Assembly: GCF_000237925.1 (NCBI RefSeq)
Contig: NC_031499.1
Location: 7,694,195 to 7,758,194, forward strand
Length of the DNA: 64,000 bases
Direction: 5' to 3'
From: Schistosoma mansoni
Lineage: Eukaryota; Platyhelminthes; Trematoda; Strigeidida; Schistosomatidae
A model generated the notes under the pieces. It was not told the origin of the DNA. It did not search any database and worked only from the letters and a program-made list of their open reading frames with translations. The translations under genes were made by a program, and so were the position numbers. This document shows positions 56,501 through 62,329 of this stretch, piece after piece (positions within the stretch are counted from its first letter, which is position 1; each line of letters starts with the position of its first letter).

Positions 56501-58912
56501 TCTTTTTATATTAAAGAATCAACAAGCAACTTTATTACAAAATGTTGTTCATATGGATGCATTACGTGGTTTAGTATTTTGGCATACATTAGGCAAATCA
56601 ATTACTGGTGTAGATTATTTAACGGCGTATTCACAAGTCAATACTACTAATAATAAGACCTATCATGTCAATAATATTGATAATAATAATCTAATAAAAG
56701 ATGAATCAAATTGTTTAACAAAAAGTTTACCAGAAGAATTTGTAAGTTAATTTTCACATTTTTTTTCATAGAATTTTCCTATTTTTTTAAATTTTGATAT
56801 TGATTATAATCAATAATTGGTTACTATGTTCAGATTTGTGTGAGGGCTGTGATACTGTCCAGGTGCCCAAACTGAAGCAGATAGTTTTATTAGGGGGCCA
56901 AACCCGGAGTCTTTGATCTAAAGGTCTGATCCACAAAGCAGTGCAGCATCGTGAGGAGATGCAGTCCCATGGTAGCCGGTGACCAACAATTGTATCATAC
57001 GCCATTTGTTCCCTCAGAATACTGAAGGCCATGTTCACCATTGGTTTGGAATCAGGGTTTTCCAACTCCTCCAAGGTGGACGCGCCGTGTCCACCAACCC
57101 GGTTAAAGCGTCGGATATTCACTTTTAGTCCTCTCAATTTTGTAAACAACACCCCTGGTGAGAGAAGGCAGTGAGTAGGACTTCCCTGGTAGAGGCTATA
57201 TACGCGTGGCCATGTGAGAGCATTTCGAGATAGAGGGAGAGCGGACTCTCCTCACTCTCGGCTGTATCGGGGCATTTGGGGGCATTCATTCATTTAGTGA
57301 CACAATTCTTTTTATTATGATTATGAAATATGAATACAATGTTCATCTTGTTGTGTTAATGAGGTAATAACAACTTGGACCGATGTATTTATGAACCTAG
57401 TTCTATGTTGTAGCTGATTGACTTAATGATGGACTGAAACATGATAGAGTTAGTTATTCACTTGGTGTTGTATACTTGTATCTTCCCATTGTTATTTAGG
57501 ACTTAAATTGATCAGTCTCTAGTTGTCATATGTGCATACTGTGCGGACTGCCTTTATATTGCCTGAAATCACAAGCTTTATATGCAATGATGGATAGTGG
57601 CTAGCAGTGTAATCCAGGAAGCGTCAGATGGATATACTTGTATCTCAGACATGTTGATGTTCACTCTGGGACTCGAACCCAGCATCGTTCGCTCCAAACG
57701 TCATCACGTTATACCACTCAGTTACTAAGTTCTGATAGCCACAAATCTTGAAGCTTTACTAAATATCACTTGTTTATATATATGCATGTTACATCATACT
57801 AAAGAATATTTATCATATGTAAAGTGGTGATTCAATCTGTTATGTATAGATCAACAGGCAAAAATGTATATGTATGTATGTAAAGAAAGGGGAAGAAGAA
57901 AAATCATTTAACAAGTAATTACCAAAGATTCCAGAAAAACCAAAACTATCATCAAACAGTATGTATGTATATTTGATTACGTAACAAAAAATGTGTTGCT
58001 ATGCATTGGTATGTATATTCTAATCAACAATGACAAGAATGTACAAATGATTTATGATCTATTTTCTAATGTTTATTATCTTATAGACTAATTCTTGTTT
58101 ATATAAGTATACTTGACATTTGAAATGATAAATGATCATTTTGCTTATGGATAAACAAAGGCTATTGAAGTTCAGAACATTGAAGATTACTAGAAATCTA
58201 GTCTAGATATATGTTTAGAGCACCAGTGAAAACCTGGAAGCATTTGATGAATGTTTCGTCGTAGTATGGAGCTCTTCTCAGTAGAGAGCATCCTCGATCA
58301 TGCACATGGGACTTTTGAGGAGTTCTATATTGGAAAGAAATGGATATCTAGTGCTTTCAGGTTTTTAATAATGATCTAATATTGATTAGTTCATGATCTT
58401 TACTAAAAACTGAACAATCTCTACAATCAGATATTGATTATTTTATTTTAGTATTTTCATAGTTGAAATCATGAGTCAATTGAAGCTAGGCCACCATGGA
58501 AAAATCTAGAAGTACTGGACGGCCGTTTCGTTCTATTATGGGACTACTCAGTGGCAAGGAGCATCCACGATCCCGCACTCGCGAGATACGAACCCAGGAG
58601 CTACCAGTCTCGCACGCGAGAGCTTAACCTATAAACCACTGAGCCGGCCGGCATCCAACGGTGTTAATGTCTAACTTCAACCAGTCAACGAAATTGAGCA
58701 ACCTTTTCACCAGTATCTTCAGTGAGTTGATATCTCCTAACAGAACTTATGAAAACAATAGGAAATAAATATGTATGATCAATTTGTTCATTTTCTGTTT
58801 ATACTTCACCTAGCTTGAATGTCCAGATCCAGATCTATCATCAACACTTCGAAAACTTGGAAATGTAGCTTCTGGATTTGATTCAGTAGTTAATCGAATT
58901 GAACAACTTGAA
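33825..58912 (+). CDS. QRICH2/C16orf96-like coiled-coil protein (DUF4795 group), 5' part
   Basis: Eight phase-0 exons (33825-33899, 33936-34109, 34163-34231 tentative, 43769-43981, 46423-46506, 52074-52148, 56517-56741, 58814-58912) code about 338 residues without a stop, and the gene continues past the window. The ATG is preceded by an in-frame TAA six bases upstream. The N-terminus [12 protein letters not shown] then [17 protein letters not shown] resembles the start of QRICH2 and C16orf96 ([19 protein letters not shown]). The later blocks [29 protein letters not shown] and LTDDLLGQI follow the same order in that group (from memory). The rest is heptad-like helix with Asn-rich inserts. QRICH2 is needed for the mammalian sperm flagellum; a sperm or cilium role here is inferred. 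The DUF4795 domain itself would lie downstream, so the family call is good but not certain. Confidence 0.75.
33900..33935 (+). other. 36-bp mini-intron
   Basis: GTAATC opens and TTTATTTTAG closes a 36-bp intron between GTPD and PGSVNF. Removing it restores the conserved block; keeping it brings a stop (TAA) in frame. Introns of this size at 5' ends are a known schistosome trait. Confidence 0.82.
33936..34109 (+). CDS. QRICH2-like exon 2
   Basis: 174 nt, 58 residues open from a TTTTAG acceptor to CAA|GTAAGT. Starts [20 protein letters not shown], the conserved N-terminal helix, and continues with a hydrophilic linker to NIFHNIQ. Confidence 0.85.
34163..34231 (+). CDS. QRICH2-like exon 3 (tentative)
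   Basis: From a TTTTTGAG acceptor to CAG|GTATTA there are 69 open nt, phase 0, ending [12 protein letters not shown], which fits the helix before ESQL in exon 4. A second acceptor inside it (TTTTCCAG, exon from 34197) would give 35 nt and break the frame with exon 4 unless another micro-exon exists. Supported by frame and by resemblance only. Confidence 0.45.
34232..36696. other. QRICH2-like intron 3, first part: nothing recognised
   Basis: AT-rich; a short TA run at 35994-36010. No exon accepted, though a micro-exon could hide here. Confidence 0.4.
36697..37021 (+). mobile_element. RTE-2 3' end
   Basis: GACATGGCTCAAAATCGATC, then the tail CTTCTATGAATC, GAGGTATGGCAACTTGAACC and TGTAGCTGACTGACCGACTG. 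5'-truncated. Confidence 0.8.
37022..37923. other. Intron, nothing recognised
   Basis: AT-rich sequence without recognised repeats. Confidence 0.35.
37924..38455 (-). mobile_element. RTE-1 (SR2-like) 3' end
   Basis: Begins TTACTTACTTACGCC (the (TAAG)n tail in reverse), AGCATAGGCCGCTCACCAGC. Minus translation [20 protein letters not shown] and [19 protein letters not shown] is the RTE C-terminal tail. 5'-truncated. Confidence 0.88.
38826..38892 (-). mobile_element. HHR-SINE-2 fragment
   Basis: TTTCATCCTAGTATGAGTCT then CTTCAGCAG: diverged ribozyme core, cut at 38892 by a plus copy. Confidence 0.6.
38893..39268 (+). mobile_element. HHR-SINE-2, nearly full length
   Basis: Leader (GCTCACTATTGACAAGCTTC), tRNA-like box A (CAGCTCAGTAGTCTG) and box B (GGTCCTGAGTTTGAGACTC), then CTGAGGAG...GGACGAAAC and the 3' body. 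The part after GAAAC that should hold the cleavage site is lost (GGACAGGTTTTC). Confidence 0.8.
39281..39456 (-). mobile_element. HHR-SINE-2 with intact hammerhead core
   Basis: In reverse: box A remnant, box B GGTCCTGGGTTCGAACCTC, then the ribozyme and 3' body to TCAACTTTG. Facing the copy at 38893. Confidence 0.85.
39326..39376 (-). ncRNA. Hammerhead ribozyme motif, core intact
   Basis: On the minus strand: GCACTG (stem I), CTGAGGAG (39366-39359), stem II GTCCCATAATAGGAC, GAAAC (39344-39340), GGCCGTC with the cleavage site after GTC, then CAGTGC closing stem I. All conserved core bases are present. Stem I partly overlaps the core text, so folding must be tested. Confidence 0.65.
39840..40245 (-). 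mobile_element. LTR-1 fossil, copy 3, split by an RTE-2 tail
   Basis: Reverse of the 22.0 and 29.6-kb copies (GGTTTATATACAAGCC, TAATTATACGGGATCAAG). RTE-2 tail sequence lies within it at about 40080-40175, so the LTR is older than that insertion. Broken. Confidence 0.6.
40080..40175 (+). mobile_element. RTE-2 tail fragment inside LTR-1
   Basis: ACACATAATCTTTCTTTTAT, ACTACTTCTATGAATCCGGT and GTTCATGTT match 41.9 kb. Confidence 0.65.
40346..40451 (-). mobile_element. HHR-SINE-2 3' fragment
   Basis: ACCACCATTGAAAACCTG then ACTGGACGGCCGTTTCGTCC: 3' body and half of the ribozyme in reverse, ending inside stem II. A plus copy starts 30 bp on. Confidence 0.75.
40481..40855 (+). mobile_element. HHR-SINE-2, nearly full length
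   Basis: Leader TCTCCACAATCCCATACTG, box A GGCTCACTGGTCTAGAAG, box B CATGGGTTGGAATTCATCG. Core decayed (CCAAGGAG, GAATGAAAC). Confidence 0.8.
41201..41232 (+). repeat. Short GATA-type tetranucleotide repeat
   Basis: AGATAGATAGATCGATCGAT then AGGTAAATAG. Confidence 0.7.
41236..42040 (+). mobile_element. RTE-2 3' part
   Basis: Codes, with stops, [80 protein letters not shown] and [17 protein letters not shown], then the tail to TGTACCTGAATGA. Same family as 14127-15760. Confidence 0.87.
42141..42450 (-). mobile_element. HHR-SINE-2, full length
   Basis: Reverse copy from AGAAGGGGTTTTGTGGAGAT to the leader TGAGTTGATATCTCACAACA. Core reads CTGAGCAG, so the catalytic G8 is changed to C. Confidence 0.82.
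42452..42592 (+). mobile_element. HHR-SINE-2 3' half
   Basis: Begins at box B (GGTCCTGAGTTCGAATCTC), then CTGAAAAG (G8 changed) and GATGAAACGG, to TGACTCATGATTTC. Directly abuts the reverse copy. Confidence 0.82.
42593..43261. other. Intron, nothing certain
   Basis: AT-rich to 42960; 43060-43260 is less AT-rich with an unassigned open frame, probably old repeat. Confidence 0.35.
43262..43335 (-). mobile_element. SM-alpha 3' end fragment
   Basis: GTTTTACTTGAATCTTCCCA, TTGATGTTT and AACTGATCAGTCTGTC match the end of the 61.4-kb copy. Confidence 0.65.
43385..43695 (+). mobile_element. RTE-2 tail, GTAC subfamily
   Basis: Partner of 25498-25785 in opposite orientation; ends with GTACGTACGTACGTACG and (GACT)n. 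The end lies about 75 bp before exon 4 of the QRICH2-like gene. Confidence 0.78.
43769..43981 (+). CDS. QRICH2-like exon 4
   Basis: 213 nt, 71 residues from CTTTTTAG to [26 protein letters not shown] starts a coiled coil; an Asn/Lys-rich insert follows, then [20 protein letters not shown], a block typical of the family. Confidence 0.87.
44061..44465 (+). mobile_element. HHR-SINE-2, full length (about 405 bp)
   Basis: Best complete copy: leader CATATGCTCACCAGTGATTG, box A CACTCAGTGGTCTAGTGG, box B TGTCCTGGGTTCGAATCTC, ribozyme region (CCGAGGAG, GTTGAAACGG, core decayed) and 3' body. Confidence 0.85.
44509..44720 (+). mobile_element. HHR-SINE-2 remnant
   Basis: GGCCAGCTCAATGATCTAAA (box A) and TTGAAGAATTCTATAATAGG (core region), strongly diverged. 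Confidence 0.65.
44725..44785 (+). mobile_element. RTE-1 3' tip
   Basis: GAATGCTGGTCGGTGGCCTA then TGCTCC matches the RTE-1 end at 46.1 kb. Confidence 0.6.
45064..45150 (-). repeat. tRNA-like / SINE head remnant
   Basis: Minus strand has a perfect T-arm-like TGGGTTCGAATCCCA (box B) and TTACTCAATGATAATACC about where box A should be. No full cloverleaf could be drawn, so it is taken as a tRNA-derived SINE head rather than a working tRNA gene. Confidence 0.45.
45590..46193 (+). mobile_element. RTE-1 (SR2-like) 3' end with (TAAG)n tail
   Basis: Codes [40 protein letters not shown], then with frame changes [10 protein letters not shown], KRRWKWIG-, [24 protein letters not shown] blocks, ending GTGAGCGGCCTATGCTCC and GTAAGTAAGTAAGTAAGTAA. 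The short tandem tail is typical of RTE elements. Confidence 0.9.
46423..46506 (+). CDS. QRICH2-like exon 5
   Basis: 84 nt, 28 residues ([20 protein letters not shown] then ALKSALEE), from a TTTTTATAG acceptor to GAA|GTAAGT. Heptad-like helix; joins exon 4 and exon 6 in phase 0. Confidence 0.82.
46559..46657 (-). mobile_element. HHR-SINE-2 3' fragment, left half of a hairpin pair
   Basis: GTTTTTTTGTGGAGATTC and CTAGACCACCATGGAAAACC in reverse; stops just before the ribozyme and abuts a plus copy. Confidence 0.8.
46658..46810 (+). mobile_element. HHR-SINE-2 3' half with intact hammerhead core
   Basis: Starts at box B (AGGTCCTGCGTTCGAATC), then ribozyme and body to GACTCATGATTTC. About 150 bp past the exon 5 donor of the QRICH2-like gene. 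Confidence 0.85.
46705..46762 (+). ncRNA. Hammerhead ribozyme motif, core intact
   Basis: CACTG (46710-46714), CTGAGGAG (46718-46725), stem II GTCCCACAATAGGAC, GAAAC (46740-46744), short stem III ACG/CGT, cleavage site after GTC at 46751, then CAGTG (46752-46756) closing stem I. Same layout as the minus-strand motif at 39.3 kb. Confidence 0.65.
46811..47449. other. Intron, nothing recognised
   Basis: AT-rich. Confidence 0.4.
47450..47745 (+). repeat. CTAT microsatellite with a longer repeat unit
   Basis: (CTAT)n broken up by CCACACCATCTA, CCTATGTATCTATCTACAGC and CCACACGAGC. The block from ACCTATGTATC to CACCATCTACCTACC occurs twice about 83-85 bp apart (from about 47541 and 47625). Open frames rich in YLSI are products of the repeat. 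Confidence 0.92.
47820..47971 (+). mobile_element. HHR-SINE-2 3' fragment
   Basis: GATGCGCACTGCCAGTGAGC then CAATAGGACGAAACGG; core GTGAGCAG is changed at two conserved places. Ends AAAAACCCCTTCTGA. Confidence 0.8.
48100..48228 (+). mobile_element. HHR-SINE-2 3' fragment
   Basis: CTCGCGAGGCGGGATC, CTGAGGAGTCCCACAATAG intact, but the GAAAC half is lost (AGCAAAAAG). Confidence 0.8.
48229..49380. other. Intron, nothing recognised
   Basis: No exon or repeat family recognised. Confidence 0.4.
49381..49580 (-). mobile_element. SM-alpha copy running into the assembly gap
   Basis: TTGATCAGTCTCTTATTGAC, CATTCACAAGCATTATAAGC and AGTCAGCTGGATTTACCTGC match 61.4 kb. Ribozyme core decayed (TGTCCTCTTTGGGGATAGTC). 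Box B side lost in the gap. Confidence 0.82.
49581..49780. other. Assembly gap (200 N)
   Basis: Exactly 200 N, a round number used for gaps of unknown size. It begins inside a SINE, so a repeat collapse is likely. Open frames crossing it are artefacts. Confidence 0.98.
49827..49950 (-). mobile_element. UNCG-hairpin unit, copy 2, with target duplication
   Basis: 124 bp bounded by a perfect 17-bp direct repeat TTTAATATCTTCTAATA (49810-49826 and 49951-49967). On the minus strand: GTAGCTCCTCCGGGAGCTAC (8-bp stem, UCCG loop), GGATAAAGGAAGAGGGTTGG, GGGGTTAGCGATCCCATCCC, then TCGCTAAAAAAACGTTAACC. Confidence 0.85.
50050..50222 (+). mobile_element. HHR-SINE-2 3' half
   Basis: Box B TAGGTCCTTGGTTCAGATC, core CTGAGAAG (G8 changed), GGACGAAACGG, end AAAACCCCTTCTGATAT. 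Part of the body before CATGATTTC is deleted. Confidence 0.8.
50462..50722 (-). mobile_element. RTE-1 3' end fragment
   Basis: TTACTTACTTACTAACG tail, AAGTTTAGGCCAAACACTAG, diverged; followed at 50690 by CCTGTAGCTGCGGGTCCCAA, a scrap of the UNCG unit without its hairpin. Confidence 0.7.
51421..51590 (+). mobile_element. SM-alpha, diverged
   Basis: GTGAATCGAGTCCCATAGTG (box B), ATCAACTCTGGGATACAAAT, then GCCGACAAATCCCAAATAGC and ATGAAACGTCC: ribozyme region with core changes. Confidence 0.7.
51705..51965 (-). mobile_element. HHR-SINE-2, diverged
   Basis: ATGAACGGCCGTCTCGTCCT and TTGGGACTCCTGAACAG: core changed (GAGAC, CAGGAG). Box A ACTAGACCACTGATCCAG. Ends about 110 bp before exon 6 of the QRICH2-like gene. 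Confidence 0.78.
52074..52148 (+). CDS. QRICH2-like exon 6
   Basis: 75 nt, 25 residues ([20 protein letters not shown] then IEKRQ), acceptor AATTAG, donor CAG|GTTAGT. Strong coiled-coil pattern. Upstream exons in the 5.6-kb intron were looked for and not seen, but the assembly gap lies in it. Confidence 0.82.
52149..53199. other. Intron, nothing recognised
   Basis: Less AT-rich block at 52250-52420 and poly-purine text near 52690-52900; no family assigned. Confidence 0.35.
53208..53330 (-). mobile_element. HHR-SINE-2 fragment (tRNA-like part)
   Basis: CCACGATCCCGCTCGCGGGA, GACTTTCACTCTAGTGCGTG, GACCTACAGACCATTTGAG in reverse. Confidence 0.6.
53425..53715 (-). mobile_element. HHR-SINE-2, full length, diverged
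   Basis: From GAGAAGGGAGGTTTGTGGAA to the leader; CAGTCGTTTCGTCCTAGTAT then GAAACTCCTGGACAG, core changed. Confidence 0.75.
53825..53950 (+). mobile_element. HHR-SINE-2 3' fragment
   Basis: TTTTGAGGAGTCCTATACTA then AGATGAAACGACC and 3' body; core start lost. Faces the reverse copy at 53425. Confidence 0.65.
53951..54429. other. Intron, nothing recognised
   Basis: AT-rich. Confidence 0.4.
54438..54890 (+). mobile_element. Repeat G copy, diverged
   Basis: TGAAATGCCCTGGTACGACC, GAACAGTTTGCTCTCGC and CTTGGTGCTTCCTTGTACCA; lacks some internal blocks of the 20.6-kb copy. Confidence 0.75.
54891..55465. other. Intron, nothing recognised
   Basis: AT-rich; no exon seen. Confidence 0.4.
55510..55905 (-). 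mobile_element. Repeat G copy
   Basis: Reverse copy: CAAGGCAGTGGAGCATCGTG, GTAGCCGGTGACCAACAG, GTTCCCTCAGGATACTGGAG, TCCGCTCTCC region reversed. Not the last 3' bases. Confidence 0.82.
56225..56440 (-). mobile_element. HHR-SINE-2, diverged
   Basis: TGACTCGCCCTAGTATATCA then GTCCTCATCAG reversed reads CTGATGAGGAC, but the GAAAC half is GCGAG. Box B region AGACCCAGGATCTTCAG. Ends about 75 bp before exon 7. Confidence 0.7.
56517..56741 (+). CDS. QRICH2-like exon 7
   Basis: 225 nt, 75 residues from TATTAAAG to TTT|GTAAGT. Starts [20 protein letters not shown], then a less regular segment ([15 protein letters not shown]) and an Asn-rich stretch with three consecutive Asn. Confidence 0.85.
56830..57290 (-). 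mobile_element. Repeat G copy
   Basis: GTGTGAGGGCTGTGATACTG, GGTGCCCAAACTGAAGC, AGCATCGTGAGGAGATGC and GAGAGCGGACTCTCCTCAC reversed. Starts about 90 bp past the exon 7 donor. Confidence 0.83.
57345..57440 (+). mobile_element. RTE-2 tail fragment
   Basis: GTTCATCTTGTTGTGTTAAT, AACTTGGACCGATGTATTTA and TTGTAGCTGATTGAC. Confidence 0.7.
57475..57745 (-). mobile_element. SM-alpha without ribozyme core
   Basis: TCTTCCCATTGTTATTTAGG, GTGGCTAGCAGTGTAATCCA, then AAGCGTCAGATGGATATACT: the GAAAC/stem II part is deleted. Box B GACTCGAACCCAGCATC and box A TACCACTCAGTTACTAAG intact. Confidence 0.85.
57746..58184. other. Intron, nothing recognised
   Basis: AT-rich with TATG runs near 57870. Confidence 0.4.
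58190..58435. mobile_element. Two opposed HHR-SINE-2 fragments
   Basis: 58200-58300 reads in reverse (AGCACCAGTGAAAACCTGGA, AATGTTTCGTCGTAGTATGG) and 58305-58430 forward (TTTTGAGGAGTTCTATATTG, CTAGTGCTTTCAGG). Both decayed. Confidence 0.65.
58440..58740 (-). mobile_element. HHR-SINE-2, full length
   Basis: GGACGGCCGTTTCGTTCTAT and ATGGGACTACTCAGTGGC (reverse reads CTGAGTAG, G8 changed to T), box B GAACCCAGGAGCTACCAG, box A ACCACTGAGCCGGC. Ends about 70 bp before exon 8. Confidence 0.85.
58814..58912 (+). CDS. QRICH2-like exon 8 (last in window)
   Basis: 99 nt, 33 residues ([20 protein letters not shown] then [13 protein letters not shown]), acceptor TTCACCTAG, donor GAA|GTAAGT. Phase 0, so at least one more exon lies past 64000; none was recognised in 58913-64000. 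Confidence 0.85.
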
Positions 58913-59769
58913 GTAAGTATACTTAAAATTTTATTGTTTTTGTTCGTTTTTATTTATTACTAATTTTACTACTAATAAGTAGTAACTCCATTATAGAGTT
59001 CTTTAGTGATGATTTCACCTTCTACTAACCAGAATATTAACTTTTCCTCAATGAATAATGCAAATGACTTTCGTCTATGGACGGAAGTTCTGAAATTGAT
59101 TGGCCAAAACAATTTCATCTAATATCCAATGATCAATCAGAACATGATGAGAATAAACTGATTTACGTTGTACATTCTATTGGGGTGTAGGTTACTGATA
59201 TCCACATAAGTCGTATATGGTAATGGTCGAGCATTGAATGTATTTCAGTAGAAGATCGATGAGGAGAGAATGGGAACGGAATGCAATTGGTATGAAAATG
59301 CATGAACACTTATAAACGGAGACTGTGGATGGATATTTGAAGAAGGAACAGTCAAGATTGAGACAATTGATTGATAGTTTGCAAATCAACTATTCACTAT
59401 ATGGTTCTCATATTTTAATAAGACATTTTGTAATGTTCGGCCCGAAGACATTCGATTGTCTCCACTCGTATTCTTGTTCAATACACTAAGAATTAATAAC
59501 TCAAGATTATATACATCAATTACGTAACGATAATGCACCACAAACATGAAATCATATAACTAAATGACATATGGTATAGAATCAAGGAATAGATGCTTAA
59601 TTAATTGACAACCTTTAAGCTACGTCAATATGACTTTGAGAGTGTCTACTTACTTACTAAAGCTAAATGAGGGTTATAAAGCAATGTGGAGAATAAGGAT
59701 TATGATTTACAGTTGATGGTTAAGGTTAAGGATTACATTTATAGTTTTTCATCACAAACTAACATCAGC
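58913..59769. other. Intron, nothing recognised
   Basis: No exon or repeat recognised. Confidence 0.4.
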
Positions 59770-59791
59770 TAAATTGTCAAGACTTAATTAC

Positions 59792-60330
59792 TTACTTACG
59801 CCTGTTACTTCTCGTGGAAGAGCATAGGCCGCTCACCAGCATTTTCTATCCACCTCTATCCTAGACAATCCTTTACAGTTCTTTCCAGTTGTTATTCATT
59901 TTTTTCATATCTGCTTCTATTTCCCGACGTAATGTGTTCTTTGGCCTTCCTCTTTTTCGCTTCTCTTCACCATTCCAAGTTAGGGATTGCCTTGTAATAC
60001 ACATTGGTGATTTCCTTAATGTATTTCCGATCCACTTCCAACGTGTTTCCATAATTTCCTCTTCAACTGGAATCTGGTTTGTCCTCTCCTATAAAACGCT
60101 GTTGCTGATAGTATCCGGCCAATGAATGTTGAGTATTTTGCGTAGACAACTGTTTATAAATACTTGTATTTTCTTGAAGATGGATGTAGTAGTTCTCAAA
60201 GTTTCAGTACAGCACAGTGGAACTGACTGTCTTGACGTTCGTATTGAAGATTCTGACTCTGATATTGTTTGACAGTTGTTTTGAATTCCATATGTTCTGC
60301 AATTGTAGAAATTCTGTCAAGACTCTATTT
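59792..60330 (-). mobile_element. RTE-1 (SR2-like) 3' end
   Basis: TTACTTACTTACGCCTGTTA, AGCATAGGCCGCTCACCAGC; minus translation gives FLQLQNIWNSKQLSNNIRVR then the tail. Highly similar to 37924-38455 and, in reverse, to 45590-46193. Confidence 0.88.
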
Positions 60331-60599
60331 GGCCAAATGTTTGAATGAATTTCGCGCCCAAATCTAAGACCTGTTATGCTAAATCTGATTGGTTTGTACA
60401 TAAATGTTAATCTTGCTCAGAACACTATTACCAATACTGATATTTTGAAAAATTCAACAATCAACATTATTTATACACCAATAAAATAACCTTTCATCTC
60501 TAGATTATTCACAATAAATAATTGAACCATGATAGAAGACATAATCAATAATCTTGACAAGCTAAACTTTATCATCTTGGCGGATCATCAAACTGAATA

Positions 60600-60899
60600 A
60601 AATCTCCACAAACCCTCCCTTCTGATAGTAATCATATGCTCACTAGTGACTGGCTTCAAGAGGTATTTCCTGTAGTTCTAGTGAAAAGCAGTGACAAGTG
60701 GATTTCAACCAGGTCTGTAATGAGATAGTAACTCACTGAAGACAATGGTGGACGGTTGCTCAATTTCGTGGATTGGTTGAACTTAGACATCAACACCGTT
60801 GGATGCTTACTCAGTGGTCTAGAGGTTAAGCTCTCGTGAGCGATACTGATAGGTCCTGGGTTCGAATATCGTGAGGCCGGGATCGTGTATACGCACTGC
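60600..60899 (+). mobile_element. HHR-SINE-2 5' part, cut at the ribozyme
   Basis: Leader CATATGCTCACTAGTGACTG, box A TACTCAGTGGTCTAGAGG, box B GGTCCTGGGTTCGAATATC, GCACTGC, then RTE-1 sequence. The ribozyme and body are missing. Confidence 0.83.
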
Positions 60900-61110
60900 T
60901 CCCAACGGAGCATAGGCCGCCGACTATCATTCTCAAACCCACTCTGTCCTGGGTCTTCCTTTCTAGTTCTTTCCAGTTTTTGTTCATTTTTCTCATTTCT
61001 GTCTCTATTTCTCGGCGTAATGTGTTCTTTCGTCTTCCTCTTTTCCTTTAACCTTCAGGATTCCAGATGAGGGCTTGTCTTATGACGCAGTTGGGTGCTT
61101 TCCTCAATTT
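60900..61110 (-). mobile_element. RTE-1 3' end fragment
   Basis: GGAGCATAGGCCGCCGACTA, ACCCACTCTGTCCTGGG, TTTCTCGGCGTAATGTGTTC in reverse sense; closest to the 924-1312 copy (both GACGCAG..GGTGCTTTC). Confidence 0.82.
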
Positions 61111-61349
61111 GTGTCCTATAATTATATATTATACCGAAAATATAATATTGAATAAAGCCAATAGTAATAATAATACCAAACTCTGTTACATTAACAATGA
61201 TAGTTTTTGCCACGTATAAAGAGAACAGCCTAGGAACTTACTTAGTCAGTGACTTTATCAACTTTATCTTACCCTAGTCATTTCTAATTTGCTTCCCAAC
61301 CTATTTTTATATCAATCAAGATTATACTCATATTATTTTGATATTTTCA

Positions 61350-61655
61350 CTAAGTAATACTTGTTTGAATCTTCCCATTGATGTTTAGGACTGCAACTGG
61401 TCAGTCTCTTATTGGTATATGTGCATACTGTGCGTATTGCCTCGATATAGCCTACATTCACAAGCATTATAAGCAAAGATGAATAGTGGCTAGCAGTGGA
61501 ATCCAGGACGCGCATTTCGTCCTATTTGAGACTCGTCAGTTGGATGTATCTGCATCCCAGACACGTTGATGCTTACTCTAGGACTCGAACCTAGTACCTT
61601 TCGCTTCAGACGCCATCGCGTTATCCACTCATCTACTGTGTCCTGATAGCCACTT
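61350..61655 (-). mobile_element. SM-alpha SINE, near full length
   Basis: In reverse: box A TAGATGAGTGGATAACGCGA, box B ACTAGGTTCGAGTCCTAG, hammerhead, then GGATTCCACTGCTAGCCAC and tail to TTCAAACAAG. First of an opposed pair. Confidence 0.9.
61508..61560 (-). ncRNA. SM-alpha hammerhead ribozyme motif, core intact
   Basis: Minus strand: CATCCA (stem I), CTGACGAG (61539-61532), stem II GTCTCAAATAGGAC, GAAAT (61518-61514), GCGCGTC with cleavage after GTC, then TGGATT. SM-alpha hammerheads are known to be active in vitro (established). Here the base after GAAA is T, giving a U-G wobble in the very short stem III. Confidence 0.8.
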
Positions 61656-61689
61656 GCTTGTGTCACTATCTACCTTTGCCTACAATGCT

Positions 61690-62035
61690 TGCGAAATAAG
61701 GCTATATCGAGGCAATACGCACAGTATGCACATATGCCAAGAAGTGACTGATCAGTTTTAGTCCTAAACATCAATGGGAATATTCAAACAAACAATACTA
61801 ATTGAACTTAAACTTCGCCCTATGGCACAAGCAAGTGGCTATCAGGACTCAGTAGCTGAGTAGATAACGTGATGGCGTTTGAAACGAAAAGCTCTGGGTT
61901 CCAGTCCTAGAGTGAACATCATCTCTGAGATGCAGATACATCCATCAGACGAGTCCCAAATAGGACGAAACGCGCATCAAACTGGATTCCACTGCTGGCC
62001 ACTATTCATCTTTGCTTACAATATCTTGATATTTG
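61690..62035 (+). mobile_element. SM-alpha SINE, inverted partner
   Basis: Starts with tail text reversed (GGCTATATCGAGGCAATACG to ATTCAAACAAAC), then a plus head: TAGCTGAGTAGATAACGTGA (box A), GGGTTCCAGTCCTAG (box B), ATCAGACGAGTCCCAAATAG and GACGAAACGCGC. Core T4 is changed to A (CAGACGAG), so it is probably inactive. Confidence 0.88.
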
Positions 62036-62329
62036 TTATATAATTTAACATGGATCAAATAGACTTAAACCTAAAAAGTAATTTCTCATTTAAGGAAAAT
62101 GATTATTCAGAAAATTGATTCCTATTTTAGATCTCTGTTCATCATGATACAGATTTAGATAAGGTTAGTTCCTTGTACATACATGTGCACACAACAATAA
62201 AACATGCACACAATCATCAGTATATTATTGTTTACCTCTGTTTTTATTACTGTCATGATCGTTGTCATCTTATGTTGTCAATAATTTGTGTCGTTTTTTC
62301 ATATAACAACTATTTGTCTTGAATTGACA
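62036..62329. other. Intron or flank, nothing recognised
   Basis: AT-rich. Confidence 0.4.
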
